NCBI GenBank assembly: GCA_017458805.1
Contig: JAFTAC010000664.1
Span: forward strand, 1 to 10,522
From: Victivallales bacterium
GTDB lineage: Bacteria > Verrucomicrobiota > Lentisphaeria > Oligosphaerales > Oligosphaeraceae
Direction of reading: 5' to 3'
Length of the DNA: 10,522 nt
Shown here: positions 1 through 7,816 of the stretch, piece after piece
Layout: the number at the start of each line of letters is the position of its first letter
Numbering within the stretch: position 1 is the first letter of the stretch
Notes under the pieces: model-generated
What the model was told of the DNA's origin: nothing
Databases searched by the model: none
Seen by the model: only the letters and a program-made list of their open reading frames with translations
Made by a program: the position numbers and the translations under genes

Positions 1-76
1 AGAGCTTCTAGAGCTTCTAGAGCTTCTAGAGCTTCTAGAGCTTCTAGAGCTTCTAGAGCTTCTAGAGCTTCTAGAG
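1..76. repeat. 9-bp tandem repeat (AGAGCTTCT), 8 full copies plus 4 bp
   Basis: Eight identical copies of AGAGCTTCT fill 1-72, followed by AGAG at 73-76. The array begins at the window edge, so its true length is unknown. There is no mismatch in any copy, which suggests recent expansion. Each junction creates TCTAGA, so CTAG occurs eight times. Because the period is three codons, the array reads as Arg-Ala-Ser in one frame, Glu-Leu-Leu in the second, and hits TAG in every unit in the third. It lies 25 bp upstream of the ferredoxin start. No gene can be supported inside it from this window alone. Confidence 0.97.
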
Positions 77-101
77 AAAAAACGCAACGGAGCAAGAAAC
101 C

Positions 102-359
<258 letters not shown>

Positions 360-371
360 GAGGAGAACAGG

Positions 372-1796
372 ATGAGCTACACGATTGGAAATGGTATCGT
401 CACAGAATCAGCGAGAGAACTGCAGATTGCAGGCAAGTACGACGTACTGGTCGTAGGAGGCGGAATAGCGGGCTTCGGCGCTGGTGTTGCGGCAGCCCGC
501 AAAGGCTGCAAGACCCTGATAGTCGAACAGACCTCCGCACTTGGCGGTCTCACGACGGTTGGGCTGGTCAACATCCCGCTGGATCTCGCCGTCGGCATCG
601 GGAAGGAGATGCTGGAGCGTCTGGATGCCTGCCAGGGCCACTGGCACAGAAACACCGACCCTGAAAAGCACAAGCTTATCCTAGACCGCATGGTCAAGGA
701 ATCGGGCTGCGACGTGCTGTTCGTCTCCTTCGCCGTGGATGCAATTGTGGAGAACGACACCATCAAGGGCGTCGTCATTGAAAGCAAGTCGGGTCGCCAG
801 GTCATTTTGGCGGACAGGGTCATCGATGCCACGGGCGATGCAGACGTTGCCTATTACGCTGGGGCCGAGTGCTTTTCGGGTCGCCCCACGGATGGCAAGC
901 ACCAGGCATGCTCACTGGAGTTCCGCCTCGGTGGCGTGGATTGGGACGCCTACCTCAACTCTGACCTCAAGGCGAAGGACCCGCAGTGGATTGACCTCAT
1001 CCAGCGCTCTGTTGAAAACGGCGAGATGCCTTATATGATTGAGAACCACCTGAACTGGGTGACGCACCTGCCTGGCCGCCCGCAGCACTGCGGAAAGGAC
1101 GAACTCAGTTTCTGCATCGCCCACTCGCGCAACTGCGACCCTCTCTCCGCAAGGGACCTGACACGCATGTACATTGAGGGACGCGAACAGGCCGACATCC
1201 TCTCCAAGTTCATCAAACGCAACATCCCTGGCTTCCAGGACAGCTATCTGATTGACACGGGACTGCTTCTGGGCGTGCGTGAAAGCAGGCGCATCGTCGG
1301 CGAATACGTCCTGAAGACCCTAGATTTCGCACGTGGCGAGCGCTTCCCCGACGCCGTCACCCAGACCAACCACCACTATGACCTGCACAACCCCGACGGC
1401 CCAGGCAACATCAAATGGGCAGAGGAAATCATCGACGGCAAGGTGTGCTACGTCTCCAGCCACGGCGGAAAGGGCTCCTGGCCGCCTCCTGGCGGCTATG
1501 AGAACATGACGGACGGCTGGGGACGCAGGGGCGACGAGCGCCAGTTCCGCAAGAACCCGTGCGACATCCCCTACCGCACGCTCATCCCCGTCAAGCTGGA
1601 CAACCTCATCGCCGCAGGCCGCTGCCTCTCCAGCGAGTTTATGGCACAGGCAGCCTCGCGTCTCATACTGACCTGCCTGAACATGGGGCAGGCCGCTGGC
1701 ACCGCCGCCGCACTCTCCCTCAAGGACAACGTCACGCCCCGCAAGCTGGATGTGGCGAAACTCCAAGGCATCCTTGCACAGGACAGGGCCAACTGA
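372..1796 (+). CDS. FAD-dependent oxidoreductase, PF12831 type (474 aa)
   Basis: Cytoplasmic flavoprotein of the FAD_oxidored family; the substrate is unknown. A Rossmann dinucleotide-binding motif is present at G29-x-G31-x2-G34, with an acidic residue (E52) ending the second strand and G58-G59 after it. The family signature VIDATGDADVA lies at about 150-160. The C-terminal FAD-contacting block starts at C397 (DIPYR, then LDNLIAAGRC to C418) and ends with MGQAAG at 438-443. The length fits full-length members. ATG at 372 has AGGAG at 361-365 with 6-nt spacing. The gene follows the ferredoxin by 48 nt, so co-transcription and electron transfer between the two products are likely. Its stop lies 5 nt from the stop of the convergent GH20-like gene. 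Relatives are common in polysaccharide-degrading PVC bacteria, often annotated only as oxidoreductases, so a role in sugar or sugar-acid oxidation is an inference. Confidence 0.88.
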   Translation: MSYTIGNGIVTESARELQIAGKYDVLVVGGGIAGFGAGVAAARKGCKTLIVEQTSALGGLTTVGLVNIPLDLAVGIGKEMLERLDACQGHWHRNTDPEKHKLILDRMVKESGCDVLFVSFAVDAIVENDTIKGVVIESKSGRQVILADRVIDATGDADVAYYAGAECFSGRPTDGKHQACSLEFRLGGVDWDAYLNSDLKAKDPQWIDLIQRSVENGEMPYMIENHLNWVTHLPGRPQHCGKDELSFCIAHSRNCDPLSARDLTRMYIEGREQADILSKFIKRNIPGFQDSYLIDTGLLLGVRESRRIVGEYVLKTLDFARGERFPDAVTQTNHHYDLHNPDGPGNIKWAEEIIDGKVCYVSSHGGKGSWPPPGGYENMTDGWGRRGDERQFRKNPCDIPYRTLIPVKLDNLIAAGRCLSSEFMAQAASRLILTCLNMGQAAGTAAALSLKDNVTPRKLDVAKLQGILAQDRAN

Positions 1797-1798
1797 TT

Positions 1799-1822
1799 CA
1801 CCTACCACCAAGCGGTGAGGTG
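1799..1822. terminator. possible shared hairpin between two convergent genes
   Basis: CACCT (1799-1803) can pair with AGGTG (1818-1822). Inside it CACC (1806-1809) can pair with GGTG (1814-1817) around a 4-nt loop, leaving a 2-nt bulge on one side. The hairpin spans the stop codon of the GH20-like gene and begins 3 nt after that of the oxidoreductase. It has no T-run on either side, so it is a weak candidate for an intrinsic terminator and may be chance. Confidence 0.25.
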
Positions 1823-3997
1823 TGCGTCGCGGAACTCGCCTGTGTGCAGGGTATGCGGGATGTTTTCGGCCTCATCGAGAAGGAAATCAAGGACAAATAG
1901 TGCCTGGCCGATGTCGGCACCGCTCAAGTCGATGACGTGTTGTTTCCGCTGTTTGAGCGGAACGGCAGCTGCAGTGACGGCGTTTTTAAGCTGCCCGATG
2001 CGTTCTAGAAGCGCATCAGGGCAGCTTTTTGCCTTATAGGCGTCGTAGGCGTCGGGTATGATGCGCAGCCATTGGATGACAAGGTGACCAAGTTCCGCAG
2101 TCAGATTGAACGTGGAGGCCATGCGTTTCAAGTGCATGGAGCGCATATCGGGCTGGAGTGGAAGCGGTGAACGGCATTTTTCGGCTGCGGTCTTGTAGGC
2201 TTGTTCCGCCAGTTCGGTCATTTCGACAATCTGCTCCATAATGGCCGTCCACTCGCGGGTGCGTGCAATCAACTCATCGTTTATATCACGGTGCCAGTGG
2301 ATTCTGTTGCCAAAGCGATGGTAGATGGAGAAGCGGGTGCCTGGAAGCACGCGGTTGCACGCAGGCGCAATCGGCGCGATGGCAAACGTTGTTTTCCCCA
2401 CGGTGACGGTTTGCGGGCGGAGGAACGGCTCAATCAGCGCGCCAGCCTCGTCTCCATAGAGCTTGCGGCAGACAAGCGGCAGAAGCCCCTCCTTCCCGAA
2501 TACCGATTCAGGGAGAATCTGTCCATGGCAGATGTCCCTGTAGAACGCCATAAACGCCTCATAGCTCTCTTCGGGGTAATCGACGGGGAACCGTGTGCCA
2601 ACAGGGTTCCACAGGTATTCCGCCGTCATTGCCTGGCGCGGTTCCTGGAAGGCGTTGCCGAAGCCTGTGACGACTGTGTTCGCCCCCCTGAAGTATTTTG
2701 CGCAGCTTGGGTCTGCTGTGCAAGGAAGGCTGTTGTAAAATCCGTCGCCAGAAGAAAATAGCACGATGGACAGCCTTTGCTTCTCTCCAATGGCGGCGCG
2801 CATCTCAGGAATGCGTTTTTGCGTGTCATGACCAATGAACTGCTCGCGCAGCATCGGCTGGATCGCATGGTTGCGGAGGCAGCCAGATAACACATGGAAA
2901 TACTCCCTGTGATAGGCCCATTCGGCATCGTCCTCACGGCAACTGCTGTAGTTCGGGCTGGGCATGACAACCACGCAATCGCGGGCGGCGTCGTAGTCGC
3001 TCGCAGGGTCTTTGACGGAGGCAATGGCCTCGTAGAGCTCGTCATAGAAATTGGCAAAGGCCCCAGCCATGCCGTCGGGGGCGTTGCTTTCGTCATTTGG
3101 CCAGCGTTTGCGGCACTCAGGGCAACGCGTCGCCCAGGCCTTTCTGGCGCCATTGCGGCTGGAGATGTCCAGTCCGTGGATGTAAAGCAGGCCAGGCTGA
3201 ATGGCGCGAACGAACTCCCTGATGTTCTCGCACTTGAGCCTGCGAAGCTCCTGGTTGCTCAGGCACGTGCCCATCGTCGCGCCGACATCGGACTTCATCT
3301 CAGGGGAGATGCAGGGATAGACCTCGCCATCGGGGTAATGAGTTCTGTTCTGGAACTTGGGACCGTCGAAATCATGCCACTGCGCACCGTAGCCTGCGTT
3401 GTAGCCGCCAAATCCCAAGTGTATAAAGCGTCTGCGCGCCTCGGCGGCAAGTCGTCGCATAAACGCGGCATAACCGGGGAAGCGTTCTGGATTCCACCCA
3501 AAGCCATCGATAAGAGCACCGTTGAGCTTGAAGAAGGCGAGGGTATCCAATGCGCTGACAACCCGTTTGAAGAGTGCTTCGAGCCCATCGCCGTCGTCCT
3601 GGCTCCAGCTGCGACATTCGACGAAGAGCAGCCAGTTGACGCTGCGGACGGCAAACTCGGGATAGTCGAGAACGCTCCCTTCTGGCAGGCAAATGGCATC
3701 GTCGCAGATGGTTGCAAGCTGAAGCAGCGTGGCTGTTGCATAGATGAACGCCGCTGGACCTGCGCCTTCGACCGTAATGGCATCTGGGGCAATGGTCAGG
3801 CGGTATGCCTGGTTGTTTGAATGGGAGAATGTGCGAAAAACAAGAGGCGTTTTCCCCTGCCGCCCATAAAGCCGTGCCCCCATCTCAAAGGCATACGGCG
3901 GTATGGCACACTCTTTGGAGAGGGAAAAGCCATTGAAAGAAAGCGTGCTGCCTGAAAACGTCGCTTGGGCTGGCGTTGGAAGAATGGTTGGTATCAT
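1802..3997 (-). CDS. GH20-like protein lacking the usual catalytic Asp-Glu pair (731 aa)
   Basis: Numbering is from the ATG at 3997. Residues 1 to about 110 resemble the zincin-like N-terminal domain (GH20b) of beta-N-acetylhexosaminidases: an early PTPAQATFSG, then a YATATLLQL helix at about 86-94, then a LP..DYPEFAVRS link at 104-119 into a TIM-barrel-like region. In GH20 enzymes strand 4 normally ends in an H-x-G-G-D-E motif. The best matching stretch here is IHGLDIS (273-279), with D277 kept but isoleucine in place of the catalytic Glu. A C292-x2-C295 pair follows. No signal peptide is seen, so it is probably cytoplasmic. ATG 3997 is preferred over an upstream in-frame TTG at 4081 because the domain begins right after it and AAAGG lies 7 nt upstream. 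It may be an altered hydrolase, a sugar-binding pseudoenzyme or an uncharacterised family. Its start faces the glycosidase operon across a shared intergenic region. Confidence 0.75.
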   Translation of the reverse strand: MIPTILPTPAQATFSGSTLSFNGFSLSKECAIPPYAFEMGARLYGRQGKTPLVFRTFSHSNNQAYRLTIAPDAITVEGAGPAAFIYATATLLQLATICDDAICLPEGSVLDYPEFAVRSVNWLLFVECRSWSQDDGDGLEALFKRVVSALDTLAFFKLNGALIDGFGWNPERFPGYAAFMRRLAAEARRRFIHLGFGGYNAGYGAQWHDFDGPKFQNRTHYPDGEVYPCISPEMKSDVGATMGTCLSNQELRRLKCENIREFVRAIQPGLLYIHGLDISSRNGARKAWATRCPECRKRWPNDESNAPDGMAGAFANFYDELYEAIASVKDPASDYDAARDCVVVMPSPNYSSCREDDAEWAYHREYFHVLSGCLRNHAIQPMLREQFIGHDTQKRIPEMRAAIGEKQRLSIVLFSSGDGFYNSLPCTADPSCAKYFRGANTVVTGFGNAFQEPRQAMTAEYLWNPVGTRFPVDYPEESYEAFMAFYRDICHGQILPESVFGKEGLLPLVCRKLYGDEAGALIEPFLRPQTVTVGKTTFAIAPIAPACNRVLPGTRFSIYHRFGNRIHWHRDINDELIARTREWTAIMEQIVEMTELAEQAYKTAAEKCRSPLPLQPDMRSMHLKRMASTFNLTAELGHLVIQWLRIIPDAYDAYKAKSCPDALLERIGQLKNAVTAAAVPLKQRKQHVIDLSGADIGQALFVLDFLLDEAENIPHTLHTGEFRDAHLTAWW

Positions 3998-4004
3998 GAT
4001 ATTG

Positions 4005-4009
4005 CCTTT
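4005..4009 (-). promoter_or_regulatory. ribosome-binding site deciding the start of the GH20-like gene
   Basis: On the minus strand AAAGG lies 7 nt before the ATG at 3997. The longer reading frame can only start at TTG 4081, and its extra 28 residues look neither like a signal peptide nor like part of the GH20b domain. The site therefore favours the shorter protein. Confidence 0.6.
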
Positions 4010-4118
4010 GGTTGTGTGAGATGCCCCCTTGCACCTGTTTTTTTGAAATCGTATAAATACTTTAATTTGTAATTTCCACAAAACAATCCGACATCACGAA
4101 TAGTTTTGCAACGTCCCC

Positions 4119-4146
4119 TTGTAATATAACCCATTTTGAGTATATT
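4119..4146 (+). promoter_or_regulatory. candidate sigma70-type promoter for the glycosidase operon
   Basis: TTGTAA (4119-4124) and TATATT (4141-4146) are separated by 16 nt and match the -35 and -10 consensus at 4/6 and 5/6 positions. They would start transcription near 4153 and give a leader of about 55 nt before ATG 4208. The surrounding 3998-4207 region is AT-rich compared with the flanking genes and separates divergent genes. I found no convincing inverted-repeat operator in it and only weak minus-strand promoter matches. Promoter consensus in this lineage is uncertain. Confidence 0.35.
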
Positions 4147-4207
4147 TACAGTTCTTGAGCAATCATGGAGTAGAAATAATCTCTCTTTTCAACAGGACTC
4201 CCCAAAT

Positions 4208-7048
4208 ATGAACAAGGTAAAACTGCTTTTTATCAGCGCATTTATGACTTTGGCATTGGCGATGGCTGGCATCCAGCCTGTCAAAGCCCTGTTGCCGCCA
4301 GTTATTGACGGAGAACTTGACGATGCCTGCTGGCAGAACGCACATTTCTACTCGGAGTTCTACACATACAACACGCCTGAAAAATCCACGCTGAAAACAG
4401 AGTTCGCCGTGGCATACACGGAGACGCATGCTGTTTTCGCCTTCCGCTGCCTGGACATCCCGTCGCCAAAGAATCCAAAGGATTTAAATCCCAAGGACCT
4501 TTTCAAGGAGTGCGTGGAAATCATGCTTGACCCAACTGGCGGCAAGGACACCTATTTCCATTTCGCCATCGGCAGAAACGGCGCGCTCTTTGACAGAAAG
4601 TGCGAGCAGGGAGGCTTTCTGGGAGACAAGGAGTGGGAAAGCAATTTCACGGCAAAGGTTAAATTGCAGGAGAACAGCTGGAGCTGCGAGGCGGCCATCC
4701 CATACAGGTCACTGGAACTCAGGGATGGCGGGGCTTCAGAGTGGAGCATAAACGTGGCACGCGAATCCACCGAGCTGGCAAGCATCGCCAAAAACGGAGC
4801 CTTCAATGTGGCGGGCGCCTTCCTCCGGATGCCCGCGCCTGATTTCAGCTTGAAACCCTATTCCTGGGAACTCTCGCCCATAACCTACAGGCTTCAGCTC
4901 AAAGAAAAGAAATACGCCTTCACGATTTGCGGCGAGATAGTCAACCATACGGGCGGTGACAGCAAAATCATCGTCACAAGCACCCTGATTGGTCCCGACG
5001 ATATCACGGCCTTCGGCTCCAATCCTTTCCCCAAAATAGAGAAAGACCGTTCTGCCAAGTATGAAAGCCCCGTGTTGAAGGGTGGTGAAAGCGGCAACTA
5101 CAGGATTGTCACCCAAATCAGGGACATGGACAACGGCAGAATCCTCAAAGACAGAGAAGACAAAATCGTCGCCCAGTATGAACCCGTTACAATCAAAGTT
5201 CGCTCCCCATCGTACAGAAACGCCATTTTCGCCACGCAGAAACTGGAAAACGTGCGATTTGACGTGAACATGCATCTGCCAGAGGCAGAGCATAATGCCC
5301 TCAAGGTCCATGCAGGGCTGCGGACTGAAGAGGGCAAGGTGCTTGCGGAGAAAACTTCATCAGCGAATGCCGCAAGCGTTCCATTCACTTTCCCCTGCAA
5401 GGAACTGCCAGAAGGCAACATCATCGTCTTTGCCTCTTTGATGGACTCAGACGACAAATCCCATGGAAACGCAACGGAGACCCTGCGCAAACTGCCATAC
5501 AGGAAAAACGAGGTGTTCCGCGGGGACGATGGCAACTGGTACATCGACGGCAAGAAGAGGTTCCTGCTGCTGGGCTGGAATTCCACCCACGCAGAGCAGC
5601 CTGGCTATGTCGCCACGATGCCCCGTGGCAAAAGCGAACTGATGATGAGCCCCATGGGTTTCGGGCTCGTCTCCAGCGGTTTCAAGGCCAGATATCAGAA
5701 AGAGGGCTGGACGGATTACGCCAAGGAGTTCTTTACAAAGCGCACGCTCAACTATATGAAGGATGAAAACCTCTTCGCTCACTACTGGCTGGACGAGCCA
5801 GACTGCATGGGGTGGTCGCGTGAATTCGCCACCCGCGTGGCAAAGCTCATTGCGGAAATCGACCCATGGCATCCCGTCGTCATTTCGACAGGGACGCAGG
5901 GGGTTACGGCCTATCCAGATTCAGGCGAACTGAACGGCTTCCACTGCTATCCGTCACCGCGTGTCGGCAAGCCAATGGCGAACTTCACGAAAATCGTCGC
6001 CTGCCTGGATAAGTACAACAGGGAGAAGGAAAACTTCGACAGGCCGCAGGACATCGTCTATCTCCACCAGGGCTTCAACTACGGGGACGTGGGCAACATG
6101 AACACGTGCATCCCGTCATACGAAGAGTACCGCAACCAAAACTTCCTTGCGCTGGCGATGGGATGCACGGGCATACTGCACTACAATCGGGTCGGAGTCG
6201 CCTATCCAGAGCTGCTGACAGGGATGCAAGAGCTTACCAAAGAGCAGAAAATCGTGGGTGAACATGCCATGATTCAAGAGCCGATTCAACTGGAGTCTCC
6301 TGTTCCAGAACTGAAACTGCGGGCTTTCAAAAACGAAAACGACGGCTCCTTCTGGATTCTTGCAGTCTATGCCGCATACGGGGAAAAGACCTTGGAGATT
6401 CCTGTTCCACAGGACGGTGGATGGCAGGTTCTCAGCGAAAAACGCACCATCACTGCCCGCAATGGCAAACTGCAGGACAGCTTCACTGCCTTCGAGGCAC
6501 ACATCTACACTACCGACAAAAGCGATTTCAAGCTGAACTCCGTCAAGGAAATCGTCAAGAGAATCGATGACGAATACGAATCGCGCAGAAAGCCTGGCAA
6601 CCTGGCCTACCAGCGTTTTGAAAACCAGGTGCTGAAAGTCACGGCCTCCTCCAACAAGTACCATAAACAGTCCAGTTACGCAAAGGACACCTGCCTTTGG
6701 CATGTCACAGACGGCGTCACCAGCCGCCCCTTCCCCGACTTGGACCCGCAGTGCTTCTACGATGCAACGCCAAACAAAACGCCAGACTGGATTGCACTCG
6801 CATTCCACAACCCCGTGACTGCTGGAAGAATCGTGGTGTATCCTTTCGAAAACAGCCTCTGCGACTACGAGGTGCAAATCAGCGTGGATGGCGATGAATG
6901 GAAGACCATTCAAAGAATTGAAAACGCCCAGGGCGAGTTCCAGACCATCCAGTTCCCACCCCAGACGCTAAAAGGCGTGCGGGTCTTCGTCACCAAGACC
7001 AATGGTCCCGATACCCGCATCAGCGAAATTGAGGTTTACGAAAAATAA
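4208..7048 (+). CDS. secreted multidomain glycosidase-like protein: CBM9-like, TIM barrel, F5/8 type C (946 aa)
   Basis: Likely an extracytoplasmic glycan-binding hydrolase. Residues 1-27 form a signal peptide: basic start, hydrophobic core, cleavage after V25-K26-A27. From about 30 to 220 there is a CBM9-like (DOMON-type) domain opening with PPVIDGELDDACWQ. The region from about 220 to 435 looks like beta-sandwich linker domains. GNWYIDGKKRF at about 441 opens a TIM-barrel-like part containing W527-L-D529-E530-P531, typical of the acid/base site in several clan GH-A-like families; the nucleophile is not evident. A short beta-rich domain follows, and residues from about 797 to the end resemble an F5/8 type C (CBM32-like) domain. 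ATG 4208 is preferred over an in-frame TTG at 4136 because it starts the signal peptide exactly and has AGGA 10 nt upstream. It heads a four-gene operon. The glycoside hydrolase family and substrate cannot be assigned by eye. Confidence 0.8.
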   Translation: MNKVKLLFISAFMTLALAMAGIQPVKALLPPVIDGELDDACWQNAHFYSEFYTYNTPEKSTLKTEFAVAYTETHAVFAFRCLDIPSPKNPKDLNPKDLFKECVEIMLDPTGGKDTYFHFAIGRNGALFDRKCEQGGFLGDKEWESNFTAKVKLQENSWSCEAAIPYRSLELRDGGASEWSINVARESTELASIAKNGAFNVAGAFLRMPAPDFSLKPYSWELSPITYRLQLKEKKYAFTICGEIVNHTGGDSKIIVTSTLIGPDDITAFGSNPFPKIEKDRSAKYESPVLKGGESGNYRIVTQIRDMDNGRILKDREDKIVAQYEPVTIKVRSPSYRNAIFATQKLENVRFDVNMHLPEAEHNALKVHAGLRTEEGKVLAEKTSSANAASVPFTFPCKELPEGNIIVFASLMDSDDKSHGNATETLRKLPYRKNEVFRGDDGNWYIDGKKRFLLLGWNSTHAEQPGYVATMPRGKSELMMSPMGFGLVSSGFKARYQKEGWTDYAKEFFTKRTLNYMKDENLFAHYWLDEPDCMGWSREFATRVAKLIAEIDPWHPVVISTGTQGVTAYPDSGELNGFHCYPSPRVGKPMANFTKIVACLDKYNREKENFDRPQDIVYLHQGFNYGDVGNMNTCIPSYEEYRNQNFLALAMGCTGILHYNRVGVAYPELLTGMQELTKEQKIVGEHAMIQEPIQLESPVPELKLRAFKNENDGSFWILAVYAAYGEKTLEIPVPQDGGWQVLSEKRTITARNGKLQDSFTAFEAHIYTTDKSDFKLNSVKEIVKRIDDEYESRRKPGNLAYQRFENQVLKVTASSNKYHKQSSYAKDTCLWHVTDGVTSRPFPDLDPQCFYDATPNKTPDWIALAFHNPVTAGRIVVYPFENSLCDYEVQISVDGDEWKTIQRIENAQGEFQTIQFPPQTLKGVRVFVTKTNGPDTRISEIEVYEK

Positions 7049-7061
7049 CAGGAACCATACG

Positions 7062-7769
7062 ATGAAAAAACACATCTTCACTCTGGTTTTTGCCGCCACG
7101 CTCCTTGCCTTCTCGGCGGATTTGACAGCCCCTAGACTTGACCTCCCATTGAATGAAGGCGACACAGAGCTGTTGGCAAAATCAGCCAAGTTGCATAACC
7201 CACAGCTTATGAGCTGGGTTGACGGCCCTGCAGGAAAAGCCCTTTACCTCGACAACAAACTAGGCGAGAAAAACCATGCGTTGCTTACCATCCCGATTCC
7301 AGACGAAATACGGAATGGCCAGCCATTTACCATATCCATGCAGGTGAAGACGCCGGCGCAGTTGCACAAAAGCCGCCAATATGAACTCCTCCGCATCACC
7401 AATGGGAAAAAGCCAGGTCTGCGCCTCCATCTCTCGTGGAAACGATTCCGCACGGAACTCAGCGAAGATGGAATCAATGCCGTCAGTTTATGCGCACCGA
7501 CTGGCAGTTCCCCCCAGGTGGAACCTGACAGATGGTACAGCATCGGCATTACCTACGACGGCAAGGAAATGCGCTTCTACCGAAACGGGGAAATGCTTTG
7601 GAGCAAAGAGGCTACGTATAAAGTCTCCGAAAAGGCCAAGGAACTCCGTATCGGCGCCACGAGCAGACAGGGTGTCTGCTACTATTACGAAGGGGCCATC
7701 ACGAACTTCAAATACTTTGCAGAAGCCCTCACGGCCGAGGAAATGGCAAAGCTCGCCACTCTTCAATAA
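7062..7769 (+). CDS. secreted LamG/concanavalin A-like domain protein (235 aa)
   Basis: Small exported protein made almost entirely of one jelly-roll domain of the LamG/concanavalin A-like type, presumably for binding glycan or another surface ligand. Residues 1 to about 19 form a signal peptide (KK start, hydrophobic core, cleavage near S18/A19). The family pattern is clear: LDLPLNEG early, GKALYLDN in the first third, then PFTISMQVKTP, RWYSIGITYDGKEMRFYRNGEML and finally YYYEGAITNFKYFAEALTAEE, the usual LamG ending in which decoration strands return. ATG 7062 is used because AGGA (7050-7053) is 8 nt upstream and the signal peptide begins there. An upstream in-frame ATG at 7002 would overlap the previous gene and bury the signal peptide. 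The start is 13 nt after the previous stop, so co-transcription is likely. No catalytic residues are recognisable. Confidence 0.82.
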   Translation: MKKHIFTLVFAATLLAFSADLTAPRLDLPLNEGDTELLAKSAKLHNPQLMSWVDGPAGKALYLDNKLGEKNHALLTIPIPDEIRNGQPFTISMQVKTPAQLHKSRQYELLRITNGKKPGLRLHLSWKRFRTELSEDGINAVSLCAPTGSSPQVEPDRWYSIGITYDGKEMRFYRNGEMLWSKEATYKVSEKAKELRIGATSRQGVCYYYEGAITNFKYFAEALTAEEMAKLATLQ

Positions 7770-7816
7770 TGCTGCACAGCCTGATGTAATCCAAATCGTT
7801 ATCAAGTTTTTTCACC

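Noticed and set aside
2894..3820. 308-aa reading frame on the + strand, opposite the GH20-like gene
   Set aside because: It lies entirely antisense to a protein with clear family features, has no recognisable motif and no ribosome-binding site. Long antisense frames are common here because of the codon bias.
4136..4207. N-terminal extension of the secreted glycosidase from TTG 4136
   Set aside because: The extra 24 residues would bury a well-formed signal peptide that begins exactly at ATG 4208, and the candidate promoter's -10 overlaps the extension.
6116..6913. 265-aa minus-strand reading frame
   Set aside because: It is antisense to the barrel and F5/8-like part of the secreted protein and has no family features.
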